Origin: JACPFN01 sp964406135
Lineage (GTDB): Bacteria; Babelota; Babeliae; Babelales; Chromulinivoraceae
Direction: 5' to 3'
DNA length: 30,628 nucleotides
Assembly (NCBI GenBank): GCA_964406135.1
Contig: CAYOQO010000014.1
Span: forward strand, 1 to 30,628
Position numbers and translations under genes: made by a program
Notes under the pieces: generated by a model
The model's input: the letters and a program-made list of their open reading frames with translations, nothing else
The model's database searches: none
What the model was told of the DNA's origin: nothing
Part shown: one piece after another, positions 15,005-23,504 of the stretch
Numbering within the stretch: position 1 is the first letter of the stretch
Layout: each line of letters starts with the position of its first letter

Positions 15005-15150
15005 TTATTCTACTACGCTAGAAAGTCTTAGGTTGTAAATGTGGGAGATGATAGCGGAGTAGAACCCTACGAAGTAAACGAATGAAATGAGCTACGCAGT
15101 AGGGTAGCTACGAAGAATTTCGTGCACCTGTTGTGGTGCGCTACATACAT
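15005..15150. other. Structured spacer with nested hairpins, possible ncRNA or repeat element
   Basis: Between the regulator and the next gene lie several inverted repeats. TTCTACTACGCT (15008-15019) pairs with AGCGGAGTAGAA (15053-15064) with one mismatch. ACCCTAC (15064-15070) pairs with GTAGGGT (15099-15105). GCTAC (15091-15095) alternatively pairs with GTAGC (15104-15108). GCACC pairs with GGTGC around 15123-15138. No open frame is visible. It resembles no RNA family that I know. It could be a folded RNA, a MITE-like element or a composite of palindromic repeats. Confidence 0.5.
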
Positions 15151-15214
15151 GAAGCAGTATCCGGTCAACATTCAAGAATAAAAGATGGTCAATTCAAACA
15201 GGAAAGGAAGCTCT

Positions 15215-15691
15215 ATGTCAGATGATACTATGCTGCACGAAGAACAATTTGTGATTTCGTATGAGTTACTTTATGTTCTTCATTGGCTTTTAAAGTATGA
15301 AAAAACCGAGCTTTCAAATTTAATTACGCAAGCTTTTATTAAAGGTTATGAAGATAAATTAAAACAGCAAGATATGCATGCACAGATTCAACACACTGAA
15401 GATATGCAACATAGCATTGTTAATTTTTTTAATTATTTAGAGCAACAAATTGCAACGATGAATGATACTCAAACTCATAAAACCATCATGGATCAAAATA
15501 TTTTAAAAACATTAGATCAAATTGATCCCATGCGCTTTGATTATGATACGATTAAATCTACGGTAATTGCAACTGCAGATAAAATTAGACCTAAAAGTCA
15601 AAATGATGCAAAAGATCTTTTTTTAAAGGAACTTTTGAAGCAATGGAACCCTAAAAAAGAAAAAAATAAAGATGCTGTGCTTGATAATTGA
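15215..15691 (+). CDS. Hypothetical helical protein (158 aa)
   Basis: The start is taken as ATG 15215 (MSDDTMLHEEQF) because GGAAAGGAAG lies just before it; the in-frame ATG at 15185 has no ribosome site. The protein is soluble and mostly helical, with ISYELLYVLHWLLKYEKTEL near the N-terminus and a basic tail (WNPKKEKNKDAV). No signal peptide and no known motif. It follows the HspR-like gene and structured spacer on the same strand and ends in its own terminator before yebC. Confidence 0.65.
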   Translation: MSDDTMLHEEQFVISYELLYVLHWLLKYEKTELSNLITQAFIKGYEDKLKQQDMHAQIQHTEDMQHSIVNFFNYLEQQIATMNDTQTHKTIMDQNILKTLDQIDPMRFDYDTIKSTVIATADKIRPKSQNDAKDLFLKELLKQWNPKKEKNKDAVLDN

Positions 15692-15726
15692 GAGCATAAT
15701 TTAATCGACTTTTTTTTGATAAAACG

Positions 15727-15763
15727 ATAGGCTGATAAAGTAAAAGATCAGCCTATTATTTTT
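15727..15763 (+). terminator. Rho-independent terminator upstream of yebC
   Basis: ATAGGCTGAT (15727-15736) pairs with ATCAGCCTAT (15747-15756), followed by TATTTTT. The tail ends directly before the yebC ribosome site (GAGGAG). Confidence 0.75.
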
Positions 15764-15775
15764 GAGGAGTTTGGC

Positions 15776-16516
15776 ATGGCAGGTCATTCAAAATGGGCCA
15801 ATATTAAACATAAAAAAGCAAAAGAAGATGCAAAACGCGGTAAAGAATTTACTAAATTAGTTCGCGAAATTACGATTGCTGCAAAATCTGGCGGTGATCT
15901 GGCAGGAAATCCAAGGCTTCGACATTTGGTTGATAAAGCAAAAGATATCAACATGCCACAAGACAACATTCAAAGAGCAATTAAAAAAGGAACTGGCGAA
16001 CTTCCAGGAGTCAGTTACGAAGCAATTACCTATGAAGGACATGGGCCTCATGGTGTTGCGATTATGATTGAAGTTTTAACTGATAATAAAAATCGAGCTG
16101 TTGCTGATTTGCGTGCACTTTTTTCTCGAAATGGTGGAAATTTAGCAGAAACAGGATCGGTCAACTGGATGTTTGAACGATTGGGCATTGTTCGAGCTCA
16201 AGTTCCTTCAATTTTACCATCAATTTTAAAAAATGTGATCAATGAAGATTCATTGTTTGAAGCATTGATTGATTATGATATTAAAGATATTTCAGTGCAT
16301 GATCATGTGATTACCATCAGTATGCCTATGCAAAGTCTTCATGAAGTGACAGAAGCTATGAAAAAAATGAATTTTAAAATTGAAGAGTCACAAATTGAAT
16401 GGGTTGCAAAAACTTTGATTCCTTTAGACGCCGCATCTGAAGAAAAAGCTTTTGAATTGCTTGAAAAAATAGAAGAGTATGACGATGTTCAAAATGTTTA
16501 CACTAATGTTGGATAA
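15776..16516 (+). CDS. yebC: YebC/PmpR family protein
   Basis: A 246-aa protein of normal family length, starting MAGHSKWANIKHKKAKEDAK behind GAGGAG. Other signatures are NPRLRHLVDKAKDINMPQDN, YEGHGPHGVAIMIE, TDNKNRAVADLR and NLAETGSVNWMF. Family members were described as transcriptional regulators. Recent work ties YebC-type proteins to relief of ribosome stalling at proline-rich stretches, as in mitochondrial TACO1. It is followed 13 bases later by yicC. Confidence 0.95.
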   Translation: MAGHSKWANIKHKKAKEDAKRGKEFTKLVREITIAAKSGGDLAGNPRLRHLVDKAKDINMPQDNIQRAIKKGTGELPGVSYEAITYEGHGPHGVAIMIEVLTDNKNRAVADLRALFSRNGGNLAETGSVNWMFERLGIVRAQVPSILPSILKNVINEDSLFEALIDYDIKDISVHDHVITISMPMQSLHEVTEAMKKMNFKIEESQIEWVAKTLIPLDAASEEKAFELLEKIEEYDDVQNVYTNVG

Positions 16517-16529
16517 TGAAAGTTAATCT

Positions 16530-17441
16530 GTGACACAAAGTATGACTGGATTTGCTTCAAAAATTGTTGAAATCCAAATTTCTAAAACTGAAAAATTATC
16601 GCTTTCTATGCATTTGAAAGCATTGAATTCTCGATATTTTGAAGTAACGTGCAAGTTACCATATTTGCTGAATCATTGTGAAGTGGCAATTCATCGAATT
16701 TTGAAAAAAAAATTAGAGCGTGGTCATATTTATTTAATGATTAAAGTGCAACAAGACGCAACCAAGCATGTGATGATTCCTGCAAAAACAACGATAGAAG
16801 AATATCTTGCAGCTATTCATCAAATTCAAAAAATATGCAAAATCAAAGAACCTGTCTCCCTTGCCACTGTTTTGCAGTTGCCAAATATTTTTCAAATTGA
16901 AGAAGAGACTGTGCAAGGATCTTCTGAAGAAAAAGTGCTTCAAGCAATTGAGCATTTAACTGATGAGTTAATTGCGACTCGTGCATCTGAAGGAAAAATT
17001 TTGTCATCAGACATAGCAGCTCAGATGAAAGAAATTCTCAAAAAACTTCAAGTTGTCAGCAAAACATCGCTGCAAGTTTGCAAAGAAAAAAAAGCAGCGC
17101 TTGATGATCTAATTTGCAAAATGCAAACGTTTTCTGCAGATGCAATCTCTGTTGAAAAATGTATGCTTGAAAGTCAAAAAACAGTACTTTTAGCAGAACT
17201 TGAAAAAATTGACATTCATGAAGAAATTGTTCGTGCAAATGCTCATGCCAAAAACATTGTTGAGTTGCTTAAAGATAAAAACCTATCCAAGGGTAAAAAA
17301 TTGGATTTTACGCTTCAAGAGTTAAATCGTGAAATCAATACGATTGCATCAAAATGTTCTCATCATCTTATCAGTTCGTTAACTATTGACATGAAAACTG
17401 ATATTGAAAAAGCACGGGAACAGGCTCAAAACATTTTATAA
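16530..17441 (+). CDS. yicC: YicC family endoribonuclease
   Basis: A 303-aa protein starting at GTG 16530 (MTQSMTGFAS), which gives the family's conserved N-terminus (SMTGF). It contains LKALNSRYFEVTCKLP near residues 30-45, and near the C-terminus a conserved block (LDFTLQELNREINTIASKCS) followed by DMKTDIEKAREQAQNIL. YicC proteins are endoribonucleases acting in mRNA and small-RNA turnover. The conserved acidic and His residues of the C-terminal domain appear present. The start lies 13 bases after yebC with only a weak ribosome site, so the two are probably coupled. Confidence 0.93.
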   Translation: MTQSMTGFASKIVEIQISKTEKLSLSMHLKALNSRYFEVTCKLPYLLNHCEVAIHRILKKKLERGHIYLMIKVQQDATKHVMIPAKTTIEEYLAAIHQIQKICKIKEPVSLATVLQLPNIFQIEEETVQGSSEEKVLQAIEHLTDELIATRASEGKILSSDIAAQMKEILKKLQVVSKTSLQVCKEKKAALDDLICKMQTFSADAISVEKCMLESQKTVLLAELEKIDIHEEIVRANAHAKNIVELLKDKNLSKGKKLDFTLQELNREINTIASKCSHHLISSLTIDMKTDIEKAREQAQNIL

Positions 17442-17452
17442 TGCCTGATCTC

Positions 17453-17482
17453 TTGTTTTTTGTTGTTTAAGATTGGTATGTT
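17453..17482 (+). promoter_or_regulatory. Promoter candidate of the 17517-19174 gene pair
   Basis: TTGTTT (17453-17458), 18 bases, TATGTT (17477-17482). The 18-base spacing equals that of the candidates at 5631, 7086 and 27289. The hexamers are imperfect. Confidence 0.35.
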
Positions 17483-17498
17483 TTTTTTATGTCGGTCT

Positions 17499-17546
17499 TA
17501 ATATTTCGGGGGAAATATGAAATTATTAAAATATAGTTTTTTATTG
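17499..17546 (+). repeat. Start-region repeat, copy A
   Basis: 48 bases from TAATATTTCGGGGG through the start codon to codon 10 are repeated at 18513-18559 with a one-base indel. The repeat carries the ribosome site and the start of the signal peptide (MKLLKYSFLL). Confidence 0.8.
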
Positions 17547-18515
17547 GTATTGTTGCCAAATTTGTATGGATCTGAAAATGAACTGCAAGATTTGTATGAA
17601 TATGAAAAGAAACTGCAAGATTTGGATAAATATGAAAAGACACTGCCAAAAACAATGCAAAATGCAATGGCACAAATTGATTTAGATGATTCTGACGATG
17701 AGATTGTTAGACATATTGAAAAACATCTTCCTAAAGCTGCGAGCTTGCCCAATGTACATGGATCAAAAACTGTTGACCGAGAAAAAATATTGCGAGAGGT
17801 TCGTGAGCAAGCTCAAAGATATATTCCAGAAATTGTCACTCCTGGAGATGTTGAAGATAAGGTGCATGCTTATGAACTTGAGCACTTGATCAATAAAAAC
17901 AAACTGTTTGGTGGAGAAGAATTTTTTAATACAGTGCTTCAGGAAATAAGAAATATTTTGATTAATGCAAAGATGCCAGAGTGGATTGCAAAAGCTTATC
18001 ATAGACCCTTGCCTTTACAACCTGTATCAATAGATACTAATCCTTCACCATTGCATACAAAACAATATGGAGATTTTTTTATTCCGATAACGGAAGATGT
18101 CATTCCAAATCTTATGGAGCACTTTGGAAAAGAACAAAGAATTCCTTTGAAAATGCAAAATGGTTTCTTACGAATTGATCCAGCATATAATCTTCTTATG
18201 TGGAATTATCAATCTCGATTACAAGCGCAAGTAAAGGCTAATGATGATGCATTATGTCTCACAATTCCCGATGATATTAAACAAAGAATTGATAAATTTT
18301 GTGATGATGAATTAGCAAAATTACCAAGATGGATTAGTTGGTCAGATTTACAAAATGTTTATTTTGCAAAATTAAATAAATTTTTACAAGGTATAGAAGA
18401 TGAAACAGCAACAAAGATGCATAACGCTATGCGTTTTGAAAGAGTATATCAATACGCTAAGCCAAGAGCGTGGAAAAAAATACACGGTGCAGGAATAACG
18501 GTTATGCAAAGGTAA
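17517..18515 (+). CDS. Exported protein of unknown function (332 aa), paralogue of the next gene
   Basis: Starts at ATG 17517 behind CGGGGGAAA. Signal peptide MKLLKYSFLLVLLPNLYGS. Residues 20-42 contain a 10-residue tandem repeat (ELQDLYEYEK, KLQDLDKYEK). The body is helical and acidic. It shares an ordered set of motifs with the downstream protein: LQEIRNILI..KMPEWI against EFRNKLI..YMPKWR, and LMEHFGKEQ against LVEQFKKEQ. No family is recognised. The stop TAA is the first codon of the repeat that provides the next gene's ribosome site. Confidence 0.7.
   Translation: MKLLKYSFLLVLLPNLYGSENELQDLYEYEKKLQDLDKYEKTLPKTMQNAMAQIDLDDSDDEIVRHIEKHLPKAASLPNVHGSKTVDREKILREVREQAQRYIPEIVTPGDVEDKVHAYELEHLINKNKLFGGEEFFNTVLQEIRNILINAKMPEWIAKAYHRPLPLQPVSIDTNPSPLHTKQYGDFFIPITEDVIPNLMEHFGKEQRIPLKMQNGFLRIDPAYNLLMWNYQSRLQAQVKANDDALCLTIPDDIKQRIDKFCDDELAKLPRWISWSDLQNVYFAKLNKFLQGIEDETATKMHNAMRFERVYQYAKPRAWKKIHGAGITVMQR
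17581..17640 (+). repeat. 30-base in-frame tandem repeat, two copies
   Basis: Bases 17581-17610 and 17611-17640 match at 28 of 30 positions by eye, and a more diverged third unit precedes them. It encodes the 10-residue repeat in the exported protein and produces repetitive reading frames on the opposite strand. Confidence 0.8.
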
Positions 18516-18559
18516 TATTTCGGGGGAATATGAAATTATTAAAATATAGTTTTTTATTG
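18513..18559 (+). repeat. Start-region repeat, copy B
   Basis: Second copy of the 17499-17546 repeat, overlapping the stop codon of the upstream gene and supplying the ribosome site and start of the downstream gene. Confidence 0.8.
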
Positions 18560-19174
18560 ATACTTTCTGGAGTTATGTATGGAGCATTGCAAAGTCCGAG
18601 GCTGACAAGTCCCGTAAACTTTCAAAATATTGAGCTTGAAATGATTCCAATGCCAAAAGATGTTGAAGAAGCTGTAGCGGAATTTAATCGACAATTAAAA
18701 AGAGAATTAGGTTCTGTTTCTTTGGTTAATTTTGGTAAACTTGAAAAAGAATTTAGAAATAAATTGATTTTGCAATATATGCCCAAGTGGCGACAAAAAA
18801 TTTCTAATCAAGCGCCGCTTACTCAAATTGTGGATAATGCTGAAATTCCAATGTTTCAAAGTCAAATTTCAGAATTGGTTGAGCAATTTAAAAAAGAGCA
18901 AGACATTGTTAATAAACCTGAGTATAAAAAATTAATCGATGCTTATAGATTTAAACTAGAATTTGAGGCGATTGAAGATCAGCCAGTACTTGATTACTTA
19001 ATGTCTTTCAAAATTCACAAAATTGTAAATTCTCAAGTTGTAATGCCATCAGAAGAAGGTATTACCATGCTGGTGTATCAAATTGCCAAAGATTTAAAAA
19101 ATGCTGATTTGTCAAAAGTCGAAGAAAATTTAAAAAATGCTTTGGTTCAAAAATTTTACAAAAAAATAAGATAA
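18530..19174 (+). CDS. Exported protein of unknown function (214 aa), paralogue of the upstream gene
   Basis: Starts at ATG 18530 behind CGGGGGAA, 15 bases after the previous stop; an in-frame ATG at 18470 lies inside the upstream gene. Signal peptide MKLLKYSFLLILSGVMYGA. The body is helical, with LEKEFRNKLILQYMPKWRQK and ISELVEQFKKEQDI aligning by eye to the upstream protein, then a Lys-rich C-terminus. It looks like a shorter duplicate lacking the tandem-repeat region. No family is recognised. Confidence 0.7.
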   Translation: MKLLKYSFLLILSGVMYGALQSPRLTSPVNFQNIELEMIPMPKDVEEAVAEFNRQLKRELGSVSLVNFGKLEKEFRNKLILQYMPKWRQKISNQAPLTQIVDNAEIPMFQSQISELVEQFKKEQDIVNKPEYKKLIDAYRFKLEFEAIEDQPVLDYLMSFKIHKIVNSQVVMPSEEGITMLVYQIAKDLKNADLSKVEENLKNALVQKFYKKIR

Positions 19175-19254
19175 TTTTTCATACACAACTTTTTTGTTTT
19201 GCGATACACTGATTTTTAAATTATCAATCATTAAAAAATCTTGAAAAAATATTT

Positions 19255-22200
19255 ATGAGTCAGTATTTTACCCATCTTCATGTACACACGGAATATTCAC
19301 TTTTAGATGGAGCAATCACACTTCCAAAATTGATTGATCATGCAAAAGCGCAAGGGTTAAAATCTTTAGCAATTACGGATCATGGAAATATTTTTGGTGC
19401 CGTAAAATTTTTTCAATTGTGCAAAAAAGCAGGCATTAAACCGATTTTGGGTATGGAAGCTTACATGGCTGCTGATGTGCATGAACGCGTTGTGGAAAAA
19501 AAATATTATCACTTGATCATTTTGGTGCAAAATGAAATTGGTTATAAAAATCTTTGTAAATTAATTGCATTTTCTTATAAAGAAGGTTTTTATTTTAAGC
19601 CTCGCATTGATTACAATATTTTAGCGCAGTACTCTGAGGGATTAATTGTAACAAGCGGTTGCCTTGGTGGTCATATTTCGCAGCTTTTAATGCAAGATAA
19701 TGAGATTGAAGCACGTAAACAAATTGAGTGGTTTGTAACTCATTTTGGAAAAGATCGTTTTTATTTGGAAGTGCAGCCTGAAGATCAAGCAATTCAAAAA
19801 ACAATTAATCAAAAACTTTTAGCACTCGGTAAAGAGCTTGGTATCAAATGCGTTGCAACAACCGATTGCCATTATTTATCACTTGATGATCATGAAGCAC
19901 ATGAAGTGATGCTTGCTATCGGAACTGGAAAACGATTTGATGATCCAAGCAGATTTAGTTTTAAAGAATGTCGAGCATTCATGCGTTCTGAAAAGCAGAT
20001 GCTTGAAATTTTTCCAAATCATCCAGAAGTTGTTTATAATTCAGGTTTAATTGCTGATATGTGCAATTTTGAATTTGAAACTAAAAAACTTTTTTTCCCA
20101 AAATTTGAAACTCCAGCAGACAAAACACCAGAAGAGCATTTTCAAGATTTATGTCGTGCAGGGCTTGTAACCTTAGCGCAAAATAAACGATTTCCGATTG
20201 ATCAGATGCAGCAATATCAAGATCGTTTAGAACTTGAGATGAAGTTGATCATTCAGATGGGATTTGTTGGTTATTTTTTAATTGTGAGTGAATTTATCAT
20301 GTGGGCACGACGATCAGGAATTCCAGTTGGTCCTGGTCGTGGTTCTGCAGCAGGGGCATTAGTTGCATGGTGCTTAGAAATTACCAACATTGATCCATTG
20401 AAATACAATTTACTTTTTGAACGATTTTTGAATCCTGAACGTGTCAGTATGCCTGATATCGATATCGATTTTTGTATTGAAGGTCGTGAGCATGTGATCA
20501 ATTACATCAAAGAAAAATATGGGCATGACAAAGTGTGTCAAATTATCACCTTTGGAACCATGCTTGCCAAAGGAGTGATCAAAGATGTAGCTCGAGCACT
20601 AGGATTACCATTTGAAGAATCCAACATGTTGACCTCTTTAGTGCCAGAACAGCTTAAAATTACGCTCAAAGAAGCGTTAGAGCAAGAACCTAAACTGGCA
20701 GAGATGATCAATAATAATCCTACGATTAAACACATTTTTGACATAGCTTTCAGGCTTGAAGGTGTTACGCGTCATGCATCAAAACATGCGGCAGGCATTG
20801 TGATTACGCCAGAACCGGTCTCTGACATGCTTCCGATTTTTATTCCGCCCAAAGATGATGCTATTGTTGCGCAGTATGCTATGACAGAACTTGAAAGTAT
20901 TGGTTTTTTAAAAATCGATCTTTTGGGTCTTAAAAACTTAACCTTGGTGAAAAATACACTTCATTTGATTAAAACTCAGCGAAATATCGATATTGATATT
21001 GATCATATTCCCCTTGATGATGTAAAAACATTTGAATTGGTTCAAGCTGGAAAAACTTCAGGAGTTTTTCAATTAGAGTCTGATGGATTGAAAGAAGTTT
21101 TGAAAAAATTAAAGCCTGATAAATTTGAAGATATCATTGCGGTGAATGCTTTATATCGACCAGGGCCACTTGGTTCAGGCATGGTGGATGATTATATTTT
21201 ACGTCGTCATGGCAAACAAGATATTAACTATTTTTTTGATGAACTTAAAGATGTGCTTCAGGAAACTTACGGAGTTATTGTTTATCAAGAACAAGTTATG
21301 AAAATTGCATCCATTGTGGGTGGATATTCACTTGGCGAATCAGATATTTTGCGTCGAGCTATGGGTAAGAAAAAAGCTGATGTCATGGCTGAGCAGAAAA
21401 AAATGTTTGTTGATCGCGCAATCACGCGTGGCTATGATCAAAAAAAATCTGATGATCTGTTTGAATTGATGGCATATTTTGCAGGGTACGGTTTTAACAA
21501 ATCTCACTCAGCAGCCTATGCACTCATTGCGTATCAAACTGCATATTTGAAAGCAAATTATCCATGTGAATTTGCAGCATGTTTGATTTCTTTGGAAGCA
21601 ACCAATGCTGAAAAAATGAGTTTTTATTTAAAAGAAGCTCGAGAAATGGGGATTGAAATTTTGCCACCAAGCATTAATCAATCGCAGATCGATTTTTCTG
21701 TGATTGATGGAAAAATTTTATTTGGGTTGCAAGGAATTAAAAATATTGGTCTTGCGTCACTTAATAATATTTTGGCACAACGAAAAAAAGATGGAATATT
21801 TACTGATATTTTGAATTTTTGTGAACGAATTGATCTTCGAACTTCAAATAAACGAGTTTTGGAAAATTTAATTTGTGCAGGAGCTTTTGATGAATTGCCA
21901 GGAACTCGAGCGCAAAAATTTCATGAACTTGCAAATATTATTGAAATGGCATTGCAAACAAAAGAGCGCAAAGAAACTGGACAAATGCAACTGTTTTCAA
22001 TGTCACAGTCCCTTGATGATGCATCGATGCCGTATGCATTTGCACCCATAAAAGATTGGTCAAATAAAGAAAAATTGGATAAAGAAAAAGAAGTTTTAGG
22101 ATTTTATTTAAGCTCGCATCCGCTGCATACTCATGCGTCGCAGCTTAGTTGGATTTGCGCAAGTAGTATTGCAGAACTTTTGGCAATGCATCAAAAACAA

Positions 22201-22704
22201 TCTTCAAGTCCATCACATGAACCAACGGTAACCACGCTTGGGCTTTTGACGCAGAAGAAAATAATTTCGACCAAAAAAGGTGAGCGTATGGCATTTTTGC
22301 AAATTGAAGATTTGCATAATCATGCAGAAATTATAGTTTTTCCAAAACTTTTTAAGCAAATTGAAGAATGGTTACATGATTACACTATTTTTATAATTAA
22401 AGGATCACTTGACCTTGCGGCACAAGGTAGCTGCAAAATTAAAGCAAATCAATGCGTTCCTTTTGAGCTGCTCTTTCACAGTTGGAATAAAATTCATCAA
22501 TTAGAGCTTGATTTACCTGCACAAGCAAATGGTGATCATGTAGCAATACTCAAAACTTTAGAGTCTGGTGCAATTCCGTTGCAAGTGACCTATCAAGAAG
22601 AAAACAAACGTATGAAATTGATGAGCAAAAAGCAAATCGCAGTTTCCTTTGATTTGCTTGCGCAATTGCAACAACTTGATGTTACAGGAAAAGTTGTTTT
22701 GTAA
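19255..22704 (+). CDS. dnaE: DNA polymerase III alpha subunit
   Basis: A 1149-aa replicative polymerase of normal DnaE length. The PHP domain starts with HLHVHTEYSLLDG (H9, H11) and continues with ITDHGN and TTDCHYL. The polymerase aspartates fall in PDIDIDF (D401, D403) and KIDLLGLKNL (D555), the same numbers as in E. coli DnaE. GPGRGSAAGALVAW and the helix-hairpin-helix region with YGFNKSHSAAYALIAYQTAYLK are present, and an OB fold lies near 990-1080. It is the catalytic core of the replicative holoenzyme. It stands alone, with only a weak promoter visible at 19175-19254. Confidence 0.98.
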   Translation: MSQYFTHLHVHTEYSLLDGAITLPKLIDHAKAQGLKSLAITDHGNIFGAVKFFQLCKKAGIKPILGMEAYMAADVHERVVEKKYYHLIILVQNEIGYKNLCKLIAFSYKEGFYFKPRIDYNILAQYSEGLIVTSGCLGGHISQLLMQDNEIEARKQIEWFVTHFGKDRFYLEVQPEDQAIQKTINQKLLALGKELGIKCVATTDCHYLSLDDHEAHEVMLAIGTGKRFDDPSRFSFKECRAFMRSEKQMLEIFPNHPEVVYNSGLIADMCNFEFETKKLFFPKFETPADKTPEEHFQDLCRAGLVTLAQNKRFPIDQMQQYQDRLELEMKLIIQMGFVGYFLIVSEFIMWARRSGIPVGPGRGSAAGALVAWCLEITNIDPLKYNLLFERFLNPERVSMPDIDIDFCIEGREHVINYIKEKYGHDKVCQIITFGTMLAKGVIKDVARALGLPFEESNMLTSLVPEQLKITLKEALEQEPKLAEMINNNPTIKHIFDIAFRLEGVTRHASKHAAGIVITPEPVSDMLPIFIPPKDDAIVAQYAMTELESIGFLKIDLLGLKNLTLVKNTLHLIKTQRNIDIDIDHIPLDDVKTFELVQAGKTSGVFQLESDGLKEVLKKLKPDKFEDIIAVNALYRPGPLGSGMVDDYILRRHGKQDINYFFDELKDVLQETYGVIVYQEQVMKIASIVGGYSLGESDILRRAMGKKKADVMAEQKKMFVDRAITRGYDQKKSDDLFELMAYFAGYGFNKSHSAAYALIAYQTAYLKANYPCEFAACLISLEATNAEKMSFYLKEAREMGIEILPPSINQSQIDFSVIDGKILFGLQGIKNIGLASLNNILAQRKKDGIFTDILNFCERIDLRTSNKRVLENLICAGAFDELPGTRAQKFHELANIIEMALQTKERKETGQMQLFSMSQSLDDASMPYAFAPIKDWSNKEKLDKEKEVLGFYLSSHPLHTHASQLSWICASSIAELLAMHQKQSSSPSHEPTVTTLGLLTQKKIISTKKGERMAFLQIEDLHNHAEIIVFPKLFKQIEEWLHDYTIFIIKGSLDLAAQGSCKIKANQCVPFELLFHSWNKIHQLELDLPAQANGDHVAILKTLESGAIPLQVTYQEENKRMKLMSKKQIAVSFDLLAQLQQLDVTGKVVL

Positions 22705-22782
22705 ATTTGAATTGCATTCAGCTTAAAAAATTGTTTTTTACTCATGATTGTTAAGTATGTGTGATCATACTTAACGAAAAAA

Positions 22783-22837
22783 CTTAAAAGGAATAACTCT
22801 TTATAAACAACTGGATCCTCGATCTATGTCGAGGACG
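22783..22837 (+). repeat. 55-base flank left of the N gap
   Basis: Identical over all 55 bases to 22938-22992 on the other side of the gap. It contains the first half of the CTGGATCC palindromic element. Two contig ends with the same 55 bases are most simply a k-mer overlap left by the assembler. Confidence 0.9.
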
Positions 22838-22937
22838 NNNNNNNNNNNNNNNNNNNNNNNNNNNNNNNNNNNNNNNNNNNNNNNNNNNNNNNNNNNNNNN
22901 NNNNNNNNNNNNNNNNNNNNNNNNNNNNNNNNNNNNN
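22838..22937. other. Scaffold gap of exactly 100 N
   Basis: A run of 100 Ns is the conventional placeholder for a gap of unknown size. Identical 55-base flanks suggest the two contigs overlap and the true gap may be absent or negative. Confidence 0.95.
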
Positions 22938-22992
22938 CTTAAAAGGAATAACTCTTTATAAACAACTGGATCCTCGATCTATGTCGAGGACG
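22938..22992 (+). repeat. 55-base flank right of the N gap
   Basis: Exact copy of 22783-22837. Downstream sequence continues into the rest of the palindromic element. Confidence 0.9.
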
Positions 22993-23015
22993 ACGGAAAG
23001 AGACATGGATTCCAG
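22966..23015. repeat. Nested palindromic repeat element
   Basis: Outer arms CTGGATCC (22966-22973) and GGATTCCAG (23007-23015) enclose an inner hairpin CCTCGA/TCGAGG (22972-22977 and 22984-22989). It shares GGATCC...GA(T/C)GAC.GGA with the element at 4530-4560. Multiple genomic copies would explain why assembly broke here. Confidence 0.7.
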
Positions 23016-23042
23016 TCTTTACGGGGATGAGGGGACAGGGTG

Positions 23043-23504
23043 TTAATCTTTGCTGACCAAAGATCTAAGCATCCATGCAGTTTTTTCATGTTGTGTAATT
23101 AATTCTTCTAAAAAATTGATAGTTCCAAAATCAGTTGATTTTTTATCCAATTTTTCCAAAGAGCTGCGAATTTGCTCAATGAGAGCTTCATATTGTTTGA
23201 GCAAATTGACAATCATCTGTTTTGGTTTTGGAGCTTTGCCAGAATCTTCTTTCATGCTCGCAGTTGCTAAAATATTTTTAAAAGATCCGAGTGCTTGACC
23301 TTGAATAGCACGAACACGTTCTGCAATTTTGTCCATATCTTCAAACAGTTGATTGTATTGTTTATCAAATAAAAGATGGTAATCATGAAATTCTGGTCCT
23401 TCAAGATTCCAATGATAGTTGAGTGTTTGCATTAAAAGTATTGAGGTGTTTGCAAGAATTTCATTTAACAATTCTTGGCTGATTTTCATATCATTTTTAT
23501 TCAT
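23043..23504 (-). CDS. dps: Dps-family ferritin-like DNA-binding protein
   Basis: A 153-aa protein with the Dps inter-subunit ferroxidase residues H31, H43, D47, D58 and E62, in LNYHWNLEGPEFHDYHLLFD and FEDMDKIAERVRAIQG. Dps forms dodecamers that oxidise and store iron and protect DNA from peroxide. The N-terminus is short, with only two Lys, so DNA binding may be weak. AAAGGA lies eight bases before the ATG at 23504, and the start overlaps the end of the upstream TPR-like gene by eight bases, indicating translational coupling. Confidence 0.93.
   Translation of the reverse strand: MNKNDMKISQELLNEILANTSILLMQTLNYHWNLEGPEFHDYHLLFDKQYNQLFEDMDKIAERVRAIQGQALGSFKNILATASMKEDSGKAPKPKQMIVNLLKQYEALIEQIRSSLEKLDKKSTDFGTINFLEELITQHEKTAWMLRSLVSKD

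Larger units (their letters stand above)
22705..23042. other. Intergenic stretch: hairpin, assembly gap and palindromic element, no gene
   Basis: GTTAAGTATG (22750-22759) and CATACTTAAC (22766-22775) form a 10-bp hairpin after dnaE with no U-run, so it is a weak terminator at best. 22838-22937 is exactly 100 Ns. The remainder is the repeat described in separate entries. No open frame is supported. Confidence 0.8.

Noticed and set aside
17467..17752. Two minus-strand frames with repetitive peptides (SFHIYPNLAV units)
   Set aside because: Antisense shadows of the 30-base tandem repeat in the exported protein at 17517.
22750..22775. Hairpin after dnaE as an intrinsic terminator
   Set aside because: The stem is good, but no U-run follows on either strand, so I list it only as a hairpin.
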